A DNA stretch of 64,000 nucleotides, taken from the NCBI GenBank assembly GCA_964614915.1, contig CAZTNC010000015.1, positions 62,001 through 126,000 on the forward strand, read 5' to 3'. The DNA is from WTFY01 sp964614915. GTDB taxonomy: Bacteria; Pseudomonadota; Gammaproteobacteria; UBA4575. Positions 53,361 through 62,888 of the stretch are shown here, one piece after another. The position numbers and the translations under genes were made by a program. The notes below the pieces were generated by a model, which made no database searches, was not told where the DNA came from, and saw only the letters and a program-made list of their open reading frames with translations. How positions within the stretch are numbered: position 1 is the stretch's first letter; the number at the start of each line of letters is the position of its first letter.

Positions 53361-54338
53361 ATGAAACCAGCAGTACGAATCGCTATCACAGGTGCCGCAG
53401 GAAATATTGGATATGCCGCCGCATTCCGAATTTCTGCAGGAGATATGCTGGGCGCTGACCAGCCTGTAATCCTCCAGCTGATTGAAATCGAGCCCGCGTT
53501 GCAGGCTTTGCGAGGTGTCGAGATGGAACTGCTGGATTGTGCCTTTCCATTGCTTGAGGATGTAATCGTTACAGCGGACCTCAGCGTTGGCTTCAAGGAT
53601 GCAGATTATGTCCTGCTCATAGGCTCGAAACCACGAACCAAGGGCATGGAACGCAGTGACCTGTTAAGTGACAACGGAAAAATCTTCGGGCCGCAGGGCC
53701 GCGCCATCAATGACCATTGCTCCCGTGATGTAAAAGTACTTGTTATTGGAAACCCGGCGAACACCAATGGTCTGATTGCCGTGAACAATGCTCCTGACCT
53801 GTCTCCCACACAATTCACTTCCATGATGAGACTTGACCATAACCGTGCCCTCAATCAGCTCTCGCTGAAAACCGGGACGCCGGTCACCGGAATTAACCGC
53901 CTGACTGTATGGGGCAATCACTCGCTTACGCAGTATCCTGATATCAGCCACTGCTCCATTGGCGGTGAGAATGCCACCTCGCTGGTTGATATGGCCTGGT
54001 ATAAGGAAACCTTTCTTTCCAGTGTGCAAAAACGCGGAGCAGAAATAATCGTTGCCCGTGGAGCATCCTCTGCAGCATCGGCCGCCTCGGCAGCAATCGA
54101 CCATATGCGTGACTGGGTATTTGGAACCTCCAGCGAGGACTGGACGAGCATGAGTATCGTATCAAACGGAGACTACGGGATTACGGAAGGGCTGATGTTT
54201 TCATTTCCCGTACGTTGCAAGAATGGCGAATACGAGGTGGTTCGCGATCTGGAAATTGATGACTTCAGCCGGGAGATGGTCCAGGCGACAGAGAAAGAGC
54301 TGCTGGAAGAACGTGATGCGGTCAAGGATCTGCTTTGA
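53361..54338 (+). CDS. mdh: malate dehydrogenase
   Basis: NAD-dependent TCA enzyme of the 325-residue class found in betaproteobacteria and many gammaproteobacteria (cytosolic-type MDH). The NAD motif TGAAGNIGYA, the mobile-loop arginines in GSKPRTKGMERSDLL, GNPANTN and the catalytic His in WGNHSLTQYP are visible. AAGGA precedes the ATG. It likely shares an mRNA with zapE. The sdh operon lies close by on the other strand. Confidence 0.96.
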   Translation: MKPAVRIAITGAAGNIGYAAAFRISAGDMLGADQPVILQLIEIEPALQALRGVEMELLDCAFPLLEDVIVTADLSVGFKDADYVLLIGSKPRTKGMERSDLLSDNGKIFGPQGRAINDHCSRDVKVLVIGNPANTNGLIAVNNAPDLSPTQFTSMMRLDHNRALNQLSLKTGTPVTGINRLTVWGNHSLTQYPDISHCSIGGENATSLVDMAWYKETFLSSVQKRGAEIIVARGASSAASAASAAIDHMRDWVFGTSSEDWTSMSIVSNGDYGITEGLMFSFPVRCKNGEYEVVRDLEIDDFSREMVQATEKELLEERDAVKDLL

Positions 54339-54395
54339 CTGATACAGCGAGCCATTCTACGGCTAGGCGGGATTCACTGCCCAAGTTGGTCTTCT

Positions 54396-54457
54396 TTGAA
54401 TAAAAATATATTATTTAATTACTTATAGAATAAATATTACATATCTCATAGATATAT
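54396..54457. other. AT-rich spacer between convergent mdh and DUF1249 genes
   Basis: A roughly 60-bp run composed mostly of A and T, in contrast to its surroundings. It lies between two converging gene ends and codes for nothing visible. It may help transcription stop or be a bent/low-stability segment. Confidence 0.4.
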
Positions 54458-54478
54458 CCCCGGCAGAGAAATGTAAAG

Positions 54479-54994
54479 CTATGGGGTTACGATATCTTCA
54501 GTGGACAATCTGTTTTGTCGCAACTGACCGTTTTTTACAAAAGAATGTCCTTGCCTGTCACAATACGACAGCCATTTGAATAAGAAACGATTCAGGTGCC
54601 ACCTTTTCGGCAAAGAAGGGCTTGTCCTGGGTCTGTAAGAACGATTGTTTATGTTTTTGTTCCGGAAGGTCTGACTGATCACTTCAGCTTGCAATGCATC
54701 ATAGTAGATTCGTAGTTTGAGATTTGGGTAGGCCAGCAAGCCGCTCTTTGCATCCGCGAAATAGTAGGTCAGCGCAATGGTCGAGGTGTACCGGGTCTTC
54801 TCCAGTACCTGAAGATACAAATCCATTCCCTGTGGAATCCGTGACACTGCAATGGCTGGCATGGTGTCCTTGGTACCACACAGTTTGCGCAGACGAATGT
54901 AATTCGCCTCGTACATCTCCATCAGCCCGGCAAAAGTGTTGGGTGACGGGTCCGCCAAAAACCGTTTTTGTAAAGACAGATTTCTCATCTTCAA
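54479..54994 (-). CDS. DUF1249 family protein (YqiB-like)
   Basis: A 171-residue cytoplasmic protein. RFLADPSPNTFAGLMEMYEANYIRL and YTSTIALTYYF followed by LKLRIYYDALQAEV are the DUF1249 pattern. It has a C-terminal extension with many Arg, Lys and His that is longer than in E. coli YqiB. Function unknown. It lies 95 nt after sdhE, possibly as the tail of the sdh operon. Confidence 0.85.
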   Translation of the reverse strand: MKMRNLSLQKRFLADPSPNTFAGLMEMYEANYIRLRKLCGTKDTMPAIAVSRIPQGMDLYLQVLEKTRYTSTIALTYYFADAKSGLLAYPNLKLRIYYDALQAEVISQTFRNKNINNRSYRPRTSPSLPKRWHLNRFLFKWLSYCDRQGHSFVKNGQLRQNRLSTEDIVTP

Positions 54995-55089
54995 ACATGC
55001 ATCGCGACGTCCGGTTATACTGGCATATAACCGGAAAACGCTGCAACAATTACAAAAAAGAAAGGGACAAGCATGCCCCGCAACCGGTT

Positions 55090-55323
55090 TCAGGCGCGCA
55101 TGAACTCGATCACTTTGTTGATGTGATGATCATGTGATTCCTGCATCCCCGTCACTAAGGCATACAACTCAGGGTCCTGCATCTCCAGCATGTCTTCGAA
55201 CGCATGCTTCAATGCAGGCTCAGCATTCCGGTAATGGTTCTCCAGAAATGTCATCATCAGGATATCCAGCTCCTTGGTGCCTCTCCGGCAGCGCCATAGC
55301 AGTTTTTGTGCCTTTTCCTGCAT
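55090..55323 (-). CDS. sdhE: succinate dehydrogenase flavinylation/assembly factor SdhE
   Basis: A 77-residue helical protein that promotes covalent FAD attachment to SdhA. The signature RRGTKELD (RGxxE) is near the N-terminus; the ATG at 55323 gives the family start MQEKAQKLLWRCRRG. The open frame extends upstream into sdhB, but that part is not conserved. It lies 5 nt after sdhB, matching its role. Confidence 0.93.
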   Translation of the reverse strand: MQEKAQKLLWRCRRGTKELDILMMTFLENHYRNAEPALKHAFEDMLEMQDPELYALVTGMQESHDHHINKVIEFMRA

Positions 55324-55328
55324 TTGCC

Positions 55329-56111
55329 TCAGCCTCCGGCACCAGCGGTAAGCTTCTTGATTTCCGCAATTGCCTTTGCTGGATTCAGTCCCTTGGGGCA
55401 GGTATTCGTGCAGTTCATGATGGTATGGCAACGATAAAGCTTGAAGGCATCCTTCAATTCCTCCAGGCGCTCGGCCGTGGCCTCATCCCGGCTGTCGGCA
55501 ATCCACCGGTAAGCCTGCAGCAACACGGCAGGACCGAGATAGCGGTCACTGTTCCACCAGTAACTGGGGCAACTGGTCGAGCAGCACGCACACAGGATGC
55601 ATTCCTCCAGGCCTTCCAGCTTTTCACGGTCATCCTTGGATTGCAGCCGTTCACGTCCTGACGGAGCTGGTGCCTCGGTTTTGATCCACGGCTTGACCGA
55701 TGCGTACTGCGCATAAAACCTGCTCAGGTCCACCACGAGATCCTTGACGACCTGCATGTGGGGCAGAGGATAAACCTTGATGTCACCCTTGATCTCCTCG
55801 ATGGCCTTGATGCATGCCAGTGTGTTTGAACCATTGATGTTCATCGAGCAAGAACCGCAGATGCCTTCCCGGCACGACCGGCGAAATGTCAGGGTGGAAT
55901 CAATTTCATTCTTGATCTTGATCAGTGCATCCAGCACCATCGGCCCGCAGGTGTCCAGGTCGATTTCGTAGGTGTCCGTGCGTGGGTTCTCCTTATTGTC
56001 CGGATCATAACGATAGACAACCACTTTCTTCGTCTGACCGCCGCCGGTAGCAGCAGGATACGTTTTGCCCGGCTTGACTACGGAATTTGCTGGAAGATTG
56101 AACTGTGCCAT
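55329..56111 (-). CDS. sdhB: succinate dehydrogenase iron-sulfur subunit
   Basis: Electron-transfer subunit of complex II. Cysteines for the 2Fe-2S (CREGICGSCSMNI), 4Fe-4S (CILCACCSTSCPSYWW) and 3Fe-4S (CHTIMNCTNTCPKG) clusters are all present. It has 260 residues, with about 20 extra at the N-terminus relative to E. coli. It lies 13 nt after sdhA. Confidence 0.97.
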   Translation of the reverse strand: MAQFNLPANSVVKPGKTYPAATGGGQTKKVVVYRYDPDNKENPRTDTYEIDLDTCGPMVLDALIKIKNEIDSTLTFRRSCREGICGSCSMNINGSNTLACIKAIEEIKGDIKVYPLPHMQVVKDLVVDLSRFYAQYASVKPWIKTEAPAPSGRERLQSKDDREKLEGLEECILCACCSTSCPSYWWNSDRYLGPAVLLQAYRWIADSRDEATAERLEELKDAFKLYRCHTIMNCTNTCPKGLNPAKAIAEIKKLTAGAGG

Positions 56112-56124
56112 TCATTAATCCTTT

Positions 56125-57915
56125 TCAATAAACCCTGGCCTTTGGCGGGATTACCTCAACCTCGTCGGTCTGGGTATACATGTGCACCGGCCTGTATCCA
56201 ATGGCCACATCTCCATGCCCATCAATAGTGGCCAAGGTGTGCTTCATCCAGTTCTCATCATCACGTTCCGGATAGTCGTCACGAGCCTGCGCGCCACGGC
56301 TCTCGGTGCGGTTGAGTGCAGACTGTGCAGTGACAATTGCCTGGGGCATCAAATTCGTCAGTTCAATGGCCTCGACCAAATCTGTATTCCAGACCATGGA
56401 GCGATCGCTAAGTCTTAAATTGTCCATCTGGGAAAACAGTTCCCGAAGTCGGATCAACCCTTTCTCGATCAACTCGCCGGTTCTGAAAACAGCAGCATGG
56501 CTTTGCATAGTCTTTTGCATTTCAATGCGCAGATGGGCCACCGTAATTTCACCACTGGCATGTCTCAGTTTATCAAAACGGTTGAGTACAGCATCCACTA
56601 CAGCACCATTCAATTTTTCATGGGGCTGGCCTGGTTTGACCAGTTCCACGGCACGAAGTGCTGCCGCCCTGCCAAATACAATCAGGTCCAGCAGGGAATT
56701 GGACCCCAGGCGGTTGGCGCCATGCACCGACACGCAAGCTGCCTCGCCAATGGCCATCAGCCCGGGAATCACATGATCCGGGTCATCGTCTTTCAGGGTC
56801 ACCACCTCTCCCTGATAGTTCGTAGGGATACCGCCCATGTTGTAGTGCACGGTCGGCAAGACGGGGATTGGCTCTCGCGTGACATCGATACCTGCAAAAA
56901 TCCTGGCAGATTCGGCAATCCCCGGAAGCTTCGAGTTGATCAGGTCCGCACCCAGGTGCTCCAGGTGAAGCTGTATGTGATCCTTTTCTTCCCCCACGCC
57001 ACGCCCTTCATTGATTTCAATGGTCATGGAACGGCTGACCACATCACGTGAGGCCAGGTCCTTTGCGTTCGGGGCATATCGTTCCATGAAACGCTCGCCC
57101 TCCGAATTGGTCAGGTAGCCGCCTTCTCCTCGCACACCTTCTGTAATCAGGCATCCGGAGCCATAAATTCCGGTTGGATGAAACTGTACGAATTCCATGT
57201 CCTGCAGCGGCAACCCCGCGCGCAAGATCATCGCATTGCCGTCCCCGGTACAGGTATGTGCCGAAGTGCAGGAGAAATAAGTGCGCCCATAACCGCCTGT
57301 GGCAAGCAGCACCATGTGTGCCCGAAAAACGTGCAATTCCCCTGTAGCGAGATCCCAGGCCAGCACGCCTTTGCATGCCCCTTCATCATTCATCAGCAGA
57401 TCGATTGCAAAGTACTCGATAAAGAACTCTGCGTTGTGCTTCAGGGACTGCTGATAGAGAGTGTGCAGAATTGCATGACCGGTTCTGTCCGCCGCGGCGC
57501 AGGTTCTTTGTGCAATTCCCTCGCCATATCGAGTGGTCATGCCCCCAAAGGGTCTCTGGTAAATACGCCCGTCGTCCGTGCGTGAGAAAGGAACTCCGTA
57601 GTGCTCAAGTTCCACAACGGCTGGAATCGCCTCGCGACACATGTATTCAATGGCATCCTGGTCACCCAGCCAGTCGGAGCCTTTGACCGTGTCATACATG
57701 TGCCAGCGCCAGTCATCCTCGCCCATATTGGCAAGGGCCGCGCTCATTCCACCCTGTGCCGCCACAGTATGGCTGCGGGTCGGGAACACCTTGGTGATAC
57801 ATGCCGTTGAAAGCCCGCTTGCCGTCATGCCCAGTGTGGCACGCAGTCCGGCGCCACCTGCGCCTACAACCACCACATCATAGGCATGCTCGGTCAATCT
57901 GTACGCCTTGCTCAT
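56125..57915 (-). CDS. sdhA: succinate dehydrogenase flavoprotein subunit
   Basis: Catalytic subunit oxidising succinate to fumarate. The FAD motif VVVGAGGAGLRA and the FAD-linked His in TRSHTVAAQGG are near the N-terminus; HPTGIYGSGCLITEGVRGEGG and NRLGSNSLLDLIVFGR mark the substrate and FAD domains. Length is 596 residues. It lies 9 nt after sdhD. Confidence 0.98.
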   Translation of the reverse strand: MSKAYRLTEHAYDVVVVGAGGAGLRATLGMTASGLSTACITKVFPTRSHTVAAQGGMSAALANMGEDDWRWHMYDTVKGSDWLGDQDAIEYMCREAIPAVVELEHYGVPFSRTDDGRIYQRPFGGMTTRYGEGIAQRTCAAADRTGHAILHTLYQQSLKHNAEFFIEYFAIDLLMNDEGACKGVLAWDLATGELHVFRAHMVLLATGGYGRTYFSCTSAHTCTGDGNAMILRAGLPLQDMEFVQFHPTGIYGSGCLITEGVRGEGGYLTNSEGERFMERYAPNAKDLASRDVVSRSMTIEINEGRGVGEEKDHIQLHLEHLGADLINSKLPGIAESARIFAGIDVTREPIPVLPTVHYNMGGIPTNYQGEVVTLKDDDPDHVIPGLMAIGEAACVSVHGANRLGSNSLLDLIVFGRAAALRAVELVKPGQPHEKLNGAVVDAVLNRFDKLRHASGEITVAHLRIEMQKTMQSHAAVFRTGELIEKGLIRLRELFSQMDNLRLSDRSMVWNTDLVEAIELTNLMPQAIVTAQSALNRTESRGAQARDDYPERDDENWMKHTLATIDGHGDVAIGYRPVHMYTQTDEVEVIPPKARVY

Positions 57916-57924
57916 TTCGATTTT

Positions 57925-58293
57925 CTACAAAGTGATTTTTAAAAGCGCAAGAATCCCGGCAACAGCCGACAGAATACATGTGGCATTCAACAGGATTAAT
58001 GAGGCTGTTTTCAGCCACCCACCTACATAATCCTCGATGATGACCTGTACACCCAGCTTCGTATGGTAGAAGGTCAAGGCAATAAAAATTGCCAAAAAGC
58101 TTGTGACAAATGGCGCTTTCAACCAGCTTACCATTGTCTCGTAGCTTGCATTGCCCAGCATTGCCAGGGAAAAGGCAAGCCATATGACCAAGGGGACCAG
58201 TGCTGCCGCAGTAAGGCGCTGCATCCACCAATGCACCACAGCCTCCCTGCCAACACCGGGAAGCACGGACAACAGTGTACGTAACGACGTCAT
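57925..58293 (-). CDS. sdhD: succinate dehydrogenase membrane anchor subunit
   Basis: A 122-residue protein with three membrane helices. TFYHTKLGVQVIIEDYV holds the His expected to ligate heme b and sits near the quinone site. It starts right at the sdhC stop. Confidence 0.94.
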   Translation of the reverse strand: MTSLRTLLSVLPGVGREAVVHWWMQRLTAAALVPLVIWLAFSLAMLGNASYETMVSWLKAPFVTSFLAIFIALTFYHTKLGVQVIIEDYVGGWLKTASLILLNATCILSAVAGILALLKITL

Positions 58294-58689
58294 CTACGCC
58301 TGCATTCCGTGATGCAGCCAGACAACCAGCCAAACGGCCACCGTGAACACAACGGTTGCCAACAAGACCACGATTCCTGAGATTCGAGTGGCTTCAATTC
58401 CAAAACCCAGACCTGCGTCAAAAACCAGGTGGCGCACTCCGTTGAACAAATGCAGGAACAGCGCCAAAGTCCATAAAACCAGGAAAACCTGGCCAAGACC
58501 CGTCGAAATATAGGCCCGCAGGACATCATAGGCGCTCGGACCAGCAGCGATCGAAAGCAGCACCACCACCATCAACAAGGCTCCTGCAGCAAGCGCAGCT
58601 CCCGTGATGCGGTGCAGTATGGAGATGACCATCGCAAGCGGCCAGCGATAGATCTGCAAATGCGGTGATAATGGCCTACCCGGATTCAC
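58294..58689 (-). CDS. sdhC: succinate dehydrogenase cytochrome b556 subunit
   Basis: A 131-residue anchor with three helices. RPLSPHLQIYRWPLAM and SILHRITGAAL (quinone-site Ser/Arg and family signature) open the protein; LFNGVRHLVFD contains the heme His. First gene of sdhCDAB-sdhE, divergent from ygfZ across about 210 bp of AT-rich DNA. Confidence 0.95.
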   Translation of the reverse strand: MNPGRPLSPHLQIYRWPLAMVISILHRITGAALAAGALLMVVVLLSIAAGPSAYDVLRAYISTGLGQVFLVLWTLALFLHLFNGVRHLVFDAGLGFGIEATRISGIVVLLATVVFTVAVWLVVWLHHGMQA

Positions 58690-58898
58690 CAGAGACTCCC
58701 TTGGTTAAGTGCGGAAACATGGATTATGAAAACGGCCTCTATACGACCCGCCGCCGATGTACAGAGGTCATCCAATTGCTTTATTCTTGGTATCAGATAC
58801 TACCTGATTAGCTGGCTATATTGAATATCCTTTGAGATAATATCAATAATTACAATCAGTTAAGAGTTTCACACAGGCCTGCTAAGCCCTCTGCAGGC

Positions 58899-60005
58899 AT
58901 GGACCCACGGAAATCACAAGAGACAACAGTGATCGATCAATCCCCAGACAAGCCTGAAATGAGCAGCGCCTGGCAAGAGTTCCTAGAGGCGCACGATGCC
59001 GTAATCGAGAACGGCAAGGTGACTTCCTTTGGACCTTCCGCACAGCCCTACCCAAGCATACAAGACACTTGTGTATGTGAACTTACACCTCTGGGCCTGA
59101 TTCGCGTAACTGGCGAAGAAGCCCGGACCTTTCTACACAGCCAGTTTACAAACGACCTGGAGCAGGTCACGGCACATACAGGCCAGTTGAACAGCTATTG
59201 CAGTCCCAAAGGTAGGGTGTTGTCCATCTTCCTGATTTTCAAACATGACGCCGACTATTTCCTGGTCCTGCCACAAGATGTTATCGAGATCACACTCCGG
59301 AGACTTGTCATGTACAAGCTGCGCACCCAGGTCGACCTGATCGATGCATCCGGACAATCTGTTTTATTCGGCGTAGCCGGGCCCGGGGTGGAGCCTGCAT
59401 TCGAAAATCTGGGGATCACACTGCCGCAAAAAGTATATGGCTGCACCCAGGAAAACGGAGCCACACTGGTTCGCCTGCCAAGCGAGAACGTTAGGATTTT
59501 AATCATGGCCGATGCTGAAACAGCAGTTTCTCTTTGCAGCCAGTTGTCTGAAAAGTTACCGCTTGCAACATTTCGCCTGTGGGACTTGCACGACATCTCG
59601 TGTGGAATTCCTCAGGTTACCGCGCTTACAAGTGAAGCATTTACCCCGCAAATGACAAATCTGGAACTGATCGATGGAGTAAGTTTCAGCAAGGGATGCT
59701 ACCCGGGCCAAGAAGTTGTTGCACGGACTCATTATCTCGGCAAACCCAACCGGCGCATGTACCGGGCTAACATTGCCACCGAGCGATTGCCCGAGCCAGG
59801 AACTAACGTTTTCTCCGCAGAAGAAGGCGATCAGCCCTTGGGGAAAGTTGTGGTTTCACAAATGGTATCTGCAAGACACGCCAGCGCACTCATCGTTTTG
59901 CGCACCCAAAAAGAAGAAGATCCATGTTTGCGCATCGGATCGGCGGACGGACCTGCAATTTCGCTTCAGGAGTTACCTTACTCTTTGCAGTCTGGGCCGG
60001 ACTGA
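58899..60005 (+). CDS. ygfZ: folate-binding protein YgfZ
   Basis: GcvT-like protein that uses tetrahydrofolate to support Fe-S cluster repair. The invariant KGCYPGQEVVART motif is present. Length is 368 residues from the first ATG; an in-frame ATG at 58959 (MSSAWQEFLEAHDAVI) matches the family N-terminus well and could be the true start, since neither has a strong ribosome binding site. It is divergent from the Fe-S-rich sdh operon, which fits its role, and convergent with lysS. Confidence 0.93.
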   Translation: MDPRKSQETTVIDQSPDKPEMSSAWQEFLEAHDAVIENGKVTSFGPSAQPYPSIQDTCVCELTPLGLIRVTGEEARTFLHSQFTNDLEQVTAHTGQLNSYCSPKGRVLSIFLIFKHDADYFLVLPQDVIEITLRRLVMYKLRTQVDLIDASGQSVLFGVAGPGVEPAFENLGITLPQKVYGCTQENGATLVRLPSENVRILIMADAETAVSLCSQLSEKLPLATFRLWDLHDISCGIPQVTALTSEAFTPQMTNLELIDGVSFSKGCYPGQEVVARTHYLGKPNRRMYRANIATERLPEPGTNVFSAEEGDQPLGKVVVSQMVSARHASALIVLRTQKEEDPCLRIGSADGPAISLQELPYSLQSGPD

Positions 60006-60062
60006 AAAATACAGCGCGACGGCTGTAGGGTGAGACAGCGCGTTTGCGCTTCGATACAGTCC

Positions 60063-61571
60063 TTAGCTATCCCCGTCTTGGTCGCCTGATTCCGGTTTCA
60101 TCTGCGGAAACAGGATGACATCACGGATATTGGGTGAATTGGTCAGTAGCATGACAAGGCGATCTACTCCGATGCCCTCCCCTGCGGTGGGAGGCAGACC
60201 ATATTCCAGCGCACGAATGTAGTCCGTATCGTAACTCATGGCCTCCTCATCGCCGCTTTTTTTCTCTGCCGCCTGCAATCTGAAGCGCTCAGCCTGATCC
60301 TCCGGATCGTTCAGTTCCGAAAACCCATTGGCTATTTCTCTTCCACCCACAAAAAACTCAAACCGGTCTGTCACGGATGGATCGTCATCATTTTTCCGGG
60401 CAAGTGGAGAAACATCGGTTGAGAATGCCGTGATGAACGTGGGCTCCCGAAGATGTGCTTCGACAGTTTTTTCAAAGATCTCGGTTTGTATTTTGCCGAG
60501 CCTGTAGTTCGGCTCTATTGGCACTTCCAGCTGGGCAGCTGCCTCTTTTGCACCAGCAAGCGTATCCAGTTGGCCTGCCTCCAGTGCAGAGTTGAAATGC
60601 AATATGGATTCTTTCACGGTCATACGGCGAAAAGGTTTGGAGAAATCGAAGGTCTCGTCCCCGTATTGCACGGAGAGACCATCAAGTACTTTGCTACAAA
60701 CCTGGCGCATCATCTCCTCGGTGAGATCCATCAGGTCATGAAAATCGGCATACGCCTGATAAAACTCCAGCATGGTGAATTCAGGGTTATGCTGGGTGGA
60801 CAATCCCTCATTGCGAAAATTGCGGTTGATTTCAAAAACCTGTTCCATGCCCCCGATGACCAGCCGCTTAAGATACAGCTCAGGTGCTACACGCATGTAC
60901 AGGGGTCTACCAAGCGCATTGTGGTAGGTCTCGAACGGCCTTGCCGCAGCACCTCCTGCAATGGTTTGCATCATGGGTGTCTCGACTTCAACAAAATTGC
61001 GCTTGACCAGAAATTGCCGCAGGCACCGGATGATTTCGGTGCGTTTTTTCAAAACCTCACGCGAACTCCGGTTCATGATCAAGTCGACATAGCGTTGCCG
61101 ATACCGCTGCTCCTGGTCAGTCAGCCCGTGGAATTTTTCAGGCAAGGGTCGCAGTGACTTGGTCAACAGCACAGCGGACTGGATCTTTACATACAGATCG
61201 CCCTTGCCGGATTTGTGCACGGGGCCGGTCACTCCCACAATATCCCCGATATCCCAGGTATCAACGTCTTGAATGAGCGATTCAGATGAACTCTTGCGAT
61301 CAAGATAGGCTTGTATGCGGCCTGTCATATCCTGCAACACCAAAAAGGAACTTCGCTTCCCCATGATGCGTGCACCGATGGCCACACACTGGTTCAGCTC
61401 AATGAGCTCATCCTTTGATTTCCCCGAGAGCGTGTCTTGCAGGTCTTGGGCAAGAGCGTTTCTTCGAAAGTGGTTCGAAAAGGCGGCGCCCTTTTTTCTC
61501 TGCTCAGCCAGCTTTGCACGCCTTTGGGCAATCAGCCTGTTCTCGTTCTTGGCCTGATCTTCTTCCTGCAT
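60063..61571 (-). CDS. lysS: lysine--tRNA ligase (class II)
   Basis: A 502-residue class II synthetase. An N-terminal OB-fold anticodon domain (about 60-170, RIMGKRSSFLVLQDMTGRIQ) is followed by the catalytic domain with motif 2 (FRNEGLSTQHNPEFTMLEFYQAY) and motif 3 (GIGVDRLVMLL). It follows prfB by 5 nt, the classic prfB-lysS operon. Confidence 0.98.
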   Translation of the reverse strand: MQEEDQAKNENRLIAQRRAKLAEQRKKGAAFSNHFRRNALAQDLQDTLSGKSKDELIELNQCVAIGARIMGKRSSFLVLQDMTGRIQAYLDRKSSSESLIQDVDTWDIGDIVGVTGPVHKSGKGDLYVKIQSAVLLTKSLRPLPEKFHGLTDQEQRYRQRYVDLIMNRSSREVLKKRTEIIRCLRQFLVKRNFVEVETPMMQTIAGGAAARPFETYHNALGRPLYMRVAPELYLKRLVIGGMEQVFEINRNFRNEGLSTQHNPEFTMLEFYQAYADFHDLMDLTEEMMRQVCSKVLDGLSVQYGDETFDFSKPFRRMTVKESILHFNSALEAGQLDTLAGAKEAAAQLEVPIEPNYRLGKIQTEIFEKTVEAHLREPTFITAFSTDVSPLARKNDDDPSVTDRFEFFVGGREIANGFSELNDPEDQAERFRLQAAEKKSGDEEAMSYDTDYIRALEYGLPPTAGEGIGVDRLVMLLTNSPNIRDVILFPQMKPESGDQDGDS

Positions 61572-61576
61572 CCTGC

Positions 61577-62675
61577 CTAAACCCCGCTCTTGAGGCTTGC
61601 CTCGATAAAAGTGTCAAGATTACCGTCGAGCACAGCTTGTGTATTTCCGGTTTCAACAGAGGTGCGCAGGTCCTTGATACGTGACTGATCAAGCACGTAT
61701 GAACGAATCTGGCTACCCCATCCTATATCTGCCTTGCTTTCTTCCAAGGCCTGTTTTTCGCTGTCACGTTTCTTGACTTCCATCTCGTACAGCTTGGCCC
61801 TGAGTTGTTTCATGGCAGTTTCCTTGTTCCTGTGCTTGGAGCGGTCATTCTGGCATTGTGTCACAACCCCGGTCGGCAGGTGTGTGATGCGCACGGCAGA
61901 CTCAGTCTTGTTTACATGTTGGCCACCTGCGCCACTTGCGCGGTACACGTCGATGCGCAAATCGGCAGGATTGATTTCGATATCAATATCGTCATTCACC
62001 TCGGGGGATACAAATACTGCCGCAAAGGAAGTGTGTCTGCGGTTGCCGGAATCAAACGGTGATTTGCGCACCAGCCGGTGCACACCGGTTTCCGTGCGGA
62101 GCCACCCGAATGCATACTCGCCCTCGAACCTGACCGTCGCACTCTTGATACCGGCCACCTCCCCAGGGGAAACCTCGATCAACTCGGTTATAAAATCCTT
62201 TTGCTCGCCCCATCGAAGGTACATCCGCAATAACATTTCCGCCCAGTCCTGGGCTTCTGTACCTCCTGAGCCAGACTGTATATCCAGGAAGGCATTGCTG
62301 GCATCCATTTCACCCGAGAACATTCGGCTAAACTCGAGCCTGGCGACACTTGACTCCAGTTCCAACAGGTCTTCTTCCACGGCCTGTATGGCTTCCGGGT
62401 CTTCCTCCTCCATGGCCAGCTCAAGCAAACTGCCTGCATCAGCAAGCCCCTGTTCCACGTGCTCTATCGTGTGGACCACTGCCTCGAGCTCCGTGCGCTG
62501 CTTGCCAAGCTTTTGCACAACTTCAGGCTGATTCCAGATATCCGGGCTCTCTAACTCCTTGTTGAGCTCATGCAGGAGTTCGCACTTGTCATCGTAGTCA
62601 AAGATACCCCCTTAGGTTCATGGTGCGCGCACGCAGATCATCGATCAGATTTTGTAGTGCGTTGGTTTCCATCAT
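61577..62675 (-). CDS. prfB: peptide chain release factor 2, programmed +1 frameshift
   Basis: RF2 reads UAA and UGA. The first frame starts at ATG 62675 and reaches codon 25 (CTT) before an in-frame TGA at 62600-62598; reading then shifts +1 to GAC and continues to 61577. The joined protein has 365 residues, with SPF at 205-207 and GGQ at 250-252, the same numbers as in E. coli RF2, which confirms the join. An AGGGGG stretch just before the shift acts as the internal Shine-Dalgarno element. Low RF2 favours the shift, giving self-regulation. It heads the prfB-lysS operon. Confidence 0.97.
62598..62612 (-). promoter_or_regulatory. prfB programmed frameshift site
   Basis: On the minus strand: AGG GGG TAT CTT TGA followed by C. 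The Shine-Dalgarno-like AGGGGG, slippery CTT and weak-context TGAC stop are the canonical elements of RF2 autoregulation. Confidence 0.95.
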
Positions 62676-62888
62676 GTTTTCCGGGTGGACTCAGGGCACG
62701 TATGATACCGTAATAAAGGGTACCAGCAATAGGCGTTGACACGCACCAGACCTGACAAACCCTAACCCTGTCCAAAGATCGTTGCTGCAGAATTCGATAC
62801 CAGGTGTGGCTTATTCAGGCCCATCATTACAAGTGGGATATACTTGATCTCGGCAATTTGCACGGACCACCCTATCTTCATCACGGGC

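Noticed and set aside
58801..58860. FNR-like site TTGA-N7-TCAA upstream of sdhC and ygfZ
   Set aside because: The spacing is one base longer than the FNR consensus (N6), so the match is probably chance in AT-rich DNA.
60011..60050. Two small hairpins between ygfZ and lysS (ACAGC/GCTGT and AGCGC/GCGCT)
   Set aside because: Stems of only 5 bp and no T-run; too weak to call a terminator although the convergent position would suit one.
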